DNA from: Reyranella sp.
GTDB taxonomy: Bacteria; Pseudomonadota; Alphaproteobacteria; Reyranellales; Reyranellaceae
NCBI GenBank assembly: GCA_022844015.1
Contig: JALHMO010000073.1
Location: forward strand, 1 to 33,843
Direction of reading: 5' to 3'
Length of the DNA stretch: 33,843 bases
Part shown: positions 31,161 to 33,843 of the stretch, in pieces
Position numbering within the stretch: the stretch's first letter is position 1
How the letters are laid out: each line of letters opens with the position of its first letter
The notes under the pieces: generated by a model
Seen by the model: only the letters and a program-made list of their open reading frames with translations
Database searches by the model: none
Told to the model about the DNA's origin: nothing
Position numbers and translations under genes: made by a program

Positions 31161-31230
31161 CTCTCCTCCCCCGCGCTATGCGCGGGGCCCCTTCCTCTCC
31201 CCCCACTTACGCGGGCGGAGAGGACCTTAT
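31160..31230. repeat. GC stem-loop repeats upstream of the Mo hydroxylase
   Basis: Two adjacent hairpins: CTCCCCCGCGC...GCGCGGGG and CCTCTCC...GGCGGAGAGG, with a trailing ACCTTATGAG. Same family as 30893-30921, opposite side of the DUF559 remnant. Confidence 0.55.
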
Positions 31231-31318
31231 GAGCGGCCTCCATCCCGATCCAACCCCGCCGAGCCGGATGGCTCCCGTCATCGCGGCTTGCTAACCTCCG
31301 GCCAACACGGAGGGTTTC

Positions 31319-33664
31319 ATGGCAAAGTTCGGCATTGGCCAATCGATCCGCAGGGTCGAGGATCCGCGTCTGCTCACGGGCGGCGGGCGCTACACCGACG
31401 ATACCAGGCTCGAGGGCGCGGCGGCGCGCGCCTACGTGCTGCGCTCGCCCCACGCCCATGCCGACATCCGCAGGATCGACACCTCAGCCGCCAGGAGCGC
31501 CCCGGGCGTGTTGGCGGTGTTTACCGGCGACGACGTGAAGAAGGCAGGCTTCGGCGACGTGCCCTGCCTGGTGCCGCTCGACAATCGCGACGGCACGCCG
31601 CGCGGCGAGACGCCCCGGCCGATGCTGGCGCAGGGCCGCGTCCGTCACGTGGGTGACCCCGTGGCGCTGGTCATTGCCGAGACGCTGGAACAGGCCAAGG
31701 ACGCCGCCGAGCTGATCGAGGTCGACTACGCGGCGCGCCCGCACGTCGTCGGCACGTTCGAGGCGGCGCAACCCGGCGCGCCGCTGGTCCACGACCACAT
31801 CAAGAGCAACATCGTGTTCGACTGGGAGATGGGCGATCGCGCCGCGACCGAGGCGGCCTTCGCCAGGGCCGATCGCGTGGTCAAGCTGCAGCTGGTCAAC
31901 AACCGGCTGGTCGTGAACTCGATGGAGCCGCGCGGCGCCATCTGCACCTACGATGCCAAGGACGACCGCTCGACGCTTTGGCTCTCCTGCCAGGGCGTCA
32001 GCATGATCCGCCCCGTGGTTGCCGACCTCATCCTCAAGATCGGCTCGCCGAAGCTGCGCGTGCGCACGGGCGATGTCGGCGGCGGCTTCGGCATGAAGAT
32101 CTTCGTCCATCCCGAGTACCCGATGGTGGTGTGGGCATCGCGCGCGCTGAAGCGCACCGTGAAGTGGATCCCCGATCGCCAGGAGGCCTTCCAGTCCGAC
32201 ATCCAGGGCCGCGACCACGTCTCGATCGCCGAGATGGCGCTCGACAAGGATGCGAAATTCATCGGCTGCCGCATCACGACCTACGCCGCACTCGGTGCCT
32301 ACCTGAACCACTTTGCGCCGTTCATCCCCACCCTCGCCGGCAGCTCGATGCTGGTCGGCCTCTACCAGACGCCGGCGACCTACGTGAACGTCAAGGGCGT
32401 GCTGACCAACACCGTGCCGACCGATGCCTATCGCGGTGCCGGGCGGCCCGAGGCGGCCTACCTGCTCGAGCGCTTCGTCGATCACATCGCCCGCGAGACC
32501 GGGCTCGGTCCCGACGAGATCCGCGCCCGCAACTTCATCAAGCCCGGCCAGATTCCCTTCAAGACGGCGCTGGGCGACACCTACGACTCGGGCGACTTCG
32601 AGACCGTCATGCGCAAGGCGATGGCCAAGGCCGACTGGAAGGGCTTCGCGTCGCGCCGCGCCGCCTCGGAAGCCAGGGGCAAGTGGCGCGGCATCGGCAT
32701 GGCGACCTATGTCGAGAAATGCGGCGGCGGCGGCATGCCCGAGACCGCGATCGCCAAGTTCAACGACGATGCCTCGCTGACGCTCTATCTCGGCAACCAG
32801 ACCAACGGCCAGGGCCACGAGACGGCGATCCGCCAGATCGCCTCGGCGCGGCTCGGCATCGATGCCGAGCGCATCGATATCGTGCAGGGCGATTCGGACG
32901 TCACGCCCGAGGGCATGACCGGCGGCAGCCGCATGGTCTCGGTGGCCGGCGTGGCGACGCTGGGCCTGGCCGACAAGATCATCGCCAAGGGCAAGCTGGT
33001 GGCGGCGAGCGTCCTCGAGGCCAGCGCCGCCGACATCGACTTCGCCGACGGCAGCTTCAAGATCGTCGGCACCGACCGCTCGATGAGCCTGTTCGACGTC
33101 GCCACGGCGGCCCGGAACCCCAAGCACGTGCCGGCGGGCGAGAAGCCCGGCCTCGACGACGATTTCACCCGCATGCCCGACGCCGACACCTTCCCCAACG
33201 GCTGTCACATCTGCGAGCTCGAGGTCGACCCCGACACCGGCACCCTGGAGATCCTGAACTACAGCGTGATGGACGATTTCGGCATGGCGCTGAACCCGCT
33301 GCTCCTGCAGGGCCAGGTCCATGGCGGCGTCGGCCAGGGCGTCGGCCAGGCGCTGACCGAGAAGACCGTCTACGACAAGGAGTCGGGCCAGCTGCTGAGC
33401 GGCAGCTTCATGGACTACGCCCTGCCGCGCGCCGACATCGTGCCGGCGGTGGCCTTCGACATGCACAACAGCCCGTGCACGACCAACCCGCTCGGCGTCA
33501 AGGGCGCAGGCGAGGCGGGCGCCATCGGCGCCCCGCCGGCGGTGATCAACGCCATCGTGAGCGCCATCCACCCGCATACGGGCGTGACGCATGTCGACAT
33601 GCCGGTGACCGCGGCGAGCCTGTGGGCGGTGATCGCGGCCAATCGGGCGAGGAAGGCGGCGTAG
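31319..33664 (+). CDS. Xanthine dehydrogenase/CoxL-family molybdopterin-binding large subunit (form II)
   Basis: 781 residues from an ATG with GGAGG six bases upstream (31309-31313). Seen: N-terminal RVEDPRLLTGGGRYTDD, the a/b hammerhead region, Mo-cofactor segment GDVGGGFGMK at 251-260, active-site loop AYRGAGR at 370-376, GNQTNGQGHETA, and catalytic Glu in GVKGAGEAG (E732). AYRGAGR is the form II signature; CO-oxidising form I enzymes have AYRCSFR. So it should be an aerobic Mo hydroxylase on an unknown substrate, not a CO dehydrogenase. It needs FAD and 2Fe-2S partner subunits, which are not upstream. A CCTCC/GGAGG pairing (31295-31313) could mask its ribosome-binding site. Confidence 0.92.
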   Translation: MAKFGIGQSIRRVEDPRLLTGGGRYTDDTRLEGAAARAYVLRSPHAHADIRRIDTSAARSAPGVLAVFTGDDVKKAGFGDVPCLVPLDNRDGTPRGETPRPMLAQGRVRHVGDPVALVIAETLEQAKDAAELIEVDYAARPHVVGTFEAAQPGAPLVHDHIKSNIVFDWEMGDRAATEAAFARADRVVKLQLVNNRLVVNSMEPRGAICTYDAKDDRSTLWLSCQGVSMIRPVVADLILKIGSPKLRVRTGDVGGGFGMKIFVHPEYPMVVWASRALKRTVKWIPDRQEAFQSDIQGRDHVSIAEMALDKDAKFIGCRITTYAALGAYLNHFAPFIPTLAGSSMLVGLYQTPATYVNVKGVLTNTVPTDAYRGAGRPEAAYLLERFVDHIARETGLGPDEIRARNFIKPGQIPFKTALGDTYDSGDFETVMRKAMAKADWKGFASRRAASEARGKWRGIGMATYVEKCGGGGMPETAIAKFNDDASLTLYLGNQTNGQGHETAIRQIASARLGIDAERIDIVQGDSDVTPEGMTGGSRMVSVAGVATLGLADKIIAKGKLVAASVLEASAADIDFADGSFKIVGTDRSMSLFDVATAARNPKHVPAGEKPGLDDDFTRMPDADTFPNGCHICELEVDPDTGTLEILNYSVMDDFGMALNPLLLQGQVHGGVGQGVGQALTEKTVYDKESGQLLSGSFMDYALPRADIVPAVAFDMHNSPCTTNPLGVKGAGEAGAIGAPPAVINAIVSAIHPHTGVTHVDMPVTAASLWAVIAANRARKAA

Positions 33665-33843
33665 CGCCGTGGATCCGTCTGGATCGCGAGCATACTCGCA
33701 TACGCTGCGCCTTTTTCCTCCCCAGCTCCGCTGGGGAGACCCCCAGCACGCCGGCGCGCACCACGATGCTGAGAAAATGGTGGCGCTGCGAGAGGGAAGC
33801 TCATGGCTGGGAGCGCGCCACTGGTGGCGGAGTTTACTCCGCC
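33665..33843. other. Intergenic end of window with E1-type and 30-bp-type repeat pieces
   Basis: CCTCCCCAGCTCCGCTGGGGAG at 33717-33738 is the first stem of E1 without its second half. At 33803-33824 CATGGCTGGGAGCGCGCCACT matches the element seen near 8500-8520 and the arm of the inverted repeat at 1071-1149. No gene is supported; the next Mo hydroxylase subunit, if any, lies beyond the window. Confidence 0.55.

Noticed and set aside
31484-33592. A 702-codon minus-strand frame opposite the Mo hydroxylase
   Set aside because: It is a GC-rich codon shadow; the plus strand carries all the family motifs.
31319-33664. Aerobic CO dehydrogenase large subunit
   Set aside because: The AYRCSFR loop with the catalytic Cys is absent; the loop is AYRGAGR.
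1-33843. tRNA or rRNA genes
   Set aside because: No cloverleaf with a T-loop GGTTCRA pattern or rRNA core sequence was noticed on either strand by eye.

Overview
The window is GC-rich DNA with long open reading frames on both strands, tight 4-bp gene overlaps (ATGA, GTGA) and many dispersed stem-loop repeats. The gene families (a spermidine/putrescine-type ABC importer beside an opine-oxidase-like flavoenzyme trio, form II CoxL-like Mo hydroxylase, ISAzo13 remnant, BrnA/VapB/Phd antitoxins) point to an alphaproteobacterium of the Rhodospirillales/Hyphomicrobiales kind. The genus cannot be fixed from the sequence alone.

Region 1 (1-8492): a catabolic/transport operon reads leftward from 7391: solute-binding protein, histidine phosphatase, ABC ATPase, permease, permease, FAD amine oxidase, small 2Fe-2S protein, FAD/NAD-type oxidoreductase (runs off the left edge). 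A LysR regulator diverges from it at 7527. The pair looks like import of an amine, opine or amino-acid-like compound followed by oxidation by a three-part flavin dehydrogenase. Two intergenic gaps inside this operon are filled with mobile-looking palindromic elements, including a four-level nest at 3383-3916.

Region 2 (8493-9530): about 1 kb with no gene. It holds two palindromic repeat copies and then an unusual noncoding array. Two consecutive units have the same layout (three direct copies of a short word, a CCTTTGRAATCAAGG core, one inverted copy, two more direct copies), but each unit uses a different word. This is the strongest candidate for something undescribed.

Region 3 (9533-12464): a cupin gene diverges from a LysR gene. 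Then comes a 1.5-kb toxin-antitoxin graveyard in which three antitoxins (Phd/YefM, BrnA, VapB) are intact and all three partner toxins (PIN, BrnT, VapC) are truncated. A fragment of a second LysR gene is joined in frame to the BrnT remnant.

Region 4 (12644-24431): a copper/silver tolerance island. Rightward genes: Cys/His-rich membrane protein, small lipoprotein-like protein, TolC-type outer-membrane factor, multicopper oxidase, cupredoxin, CusF-like chaperone, small Cys protein, membrane cytochrome c, membrane adenylate cyclase, then a hairpin terminator. Leftward genes converge on it: CopL-like peptide, CusB, CusA. The efflux complex CusCBA is thus split over two convergent units. No copper-sensing regulator is visible.

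Region 5 (24432-33843): an ISAzo13-type transposase remnant, an RlmM-like methyltransferase, a secreted two-repeat protein, an EmrB/QacA-type exporter flanked by broken 3' pieces of both the methyltransferase and the kinase, a membrane Ser/Thr kinase with a peptidoglycan-binding domain, a DUF559 nuclease remnant among repeats, and a complete CoxL-like molybdenum hydroxylase large subunit.
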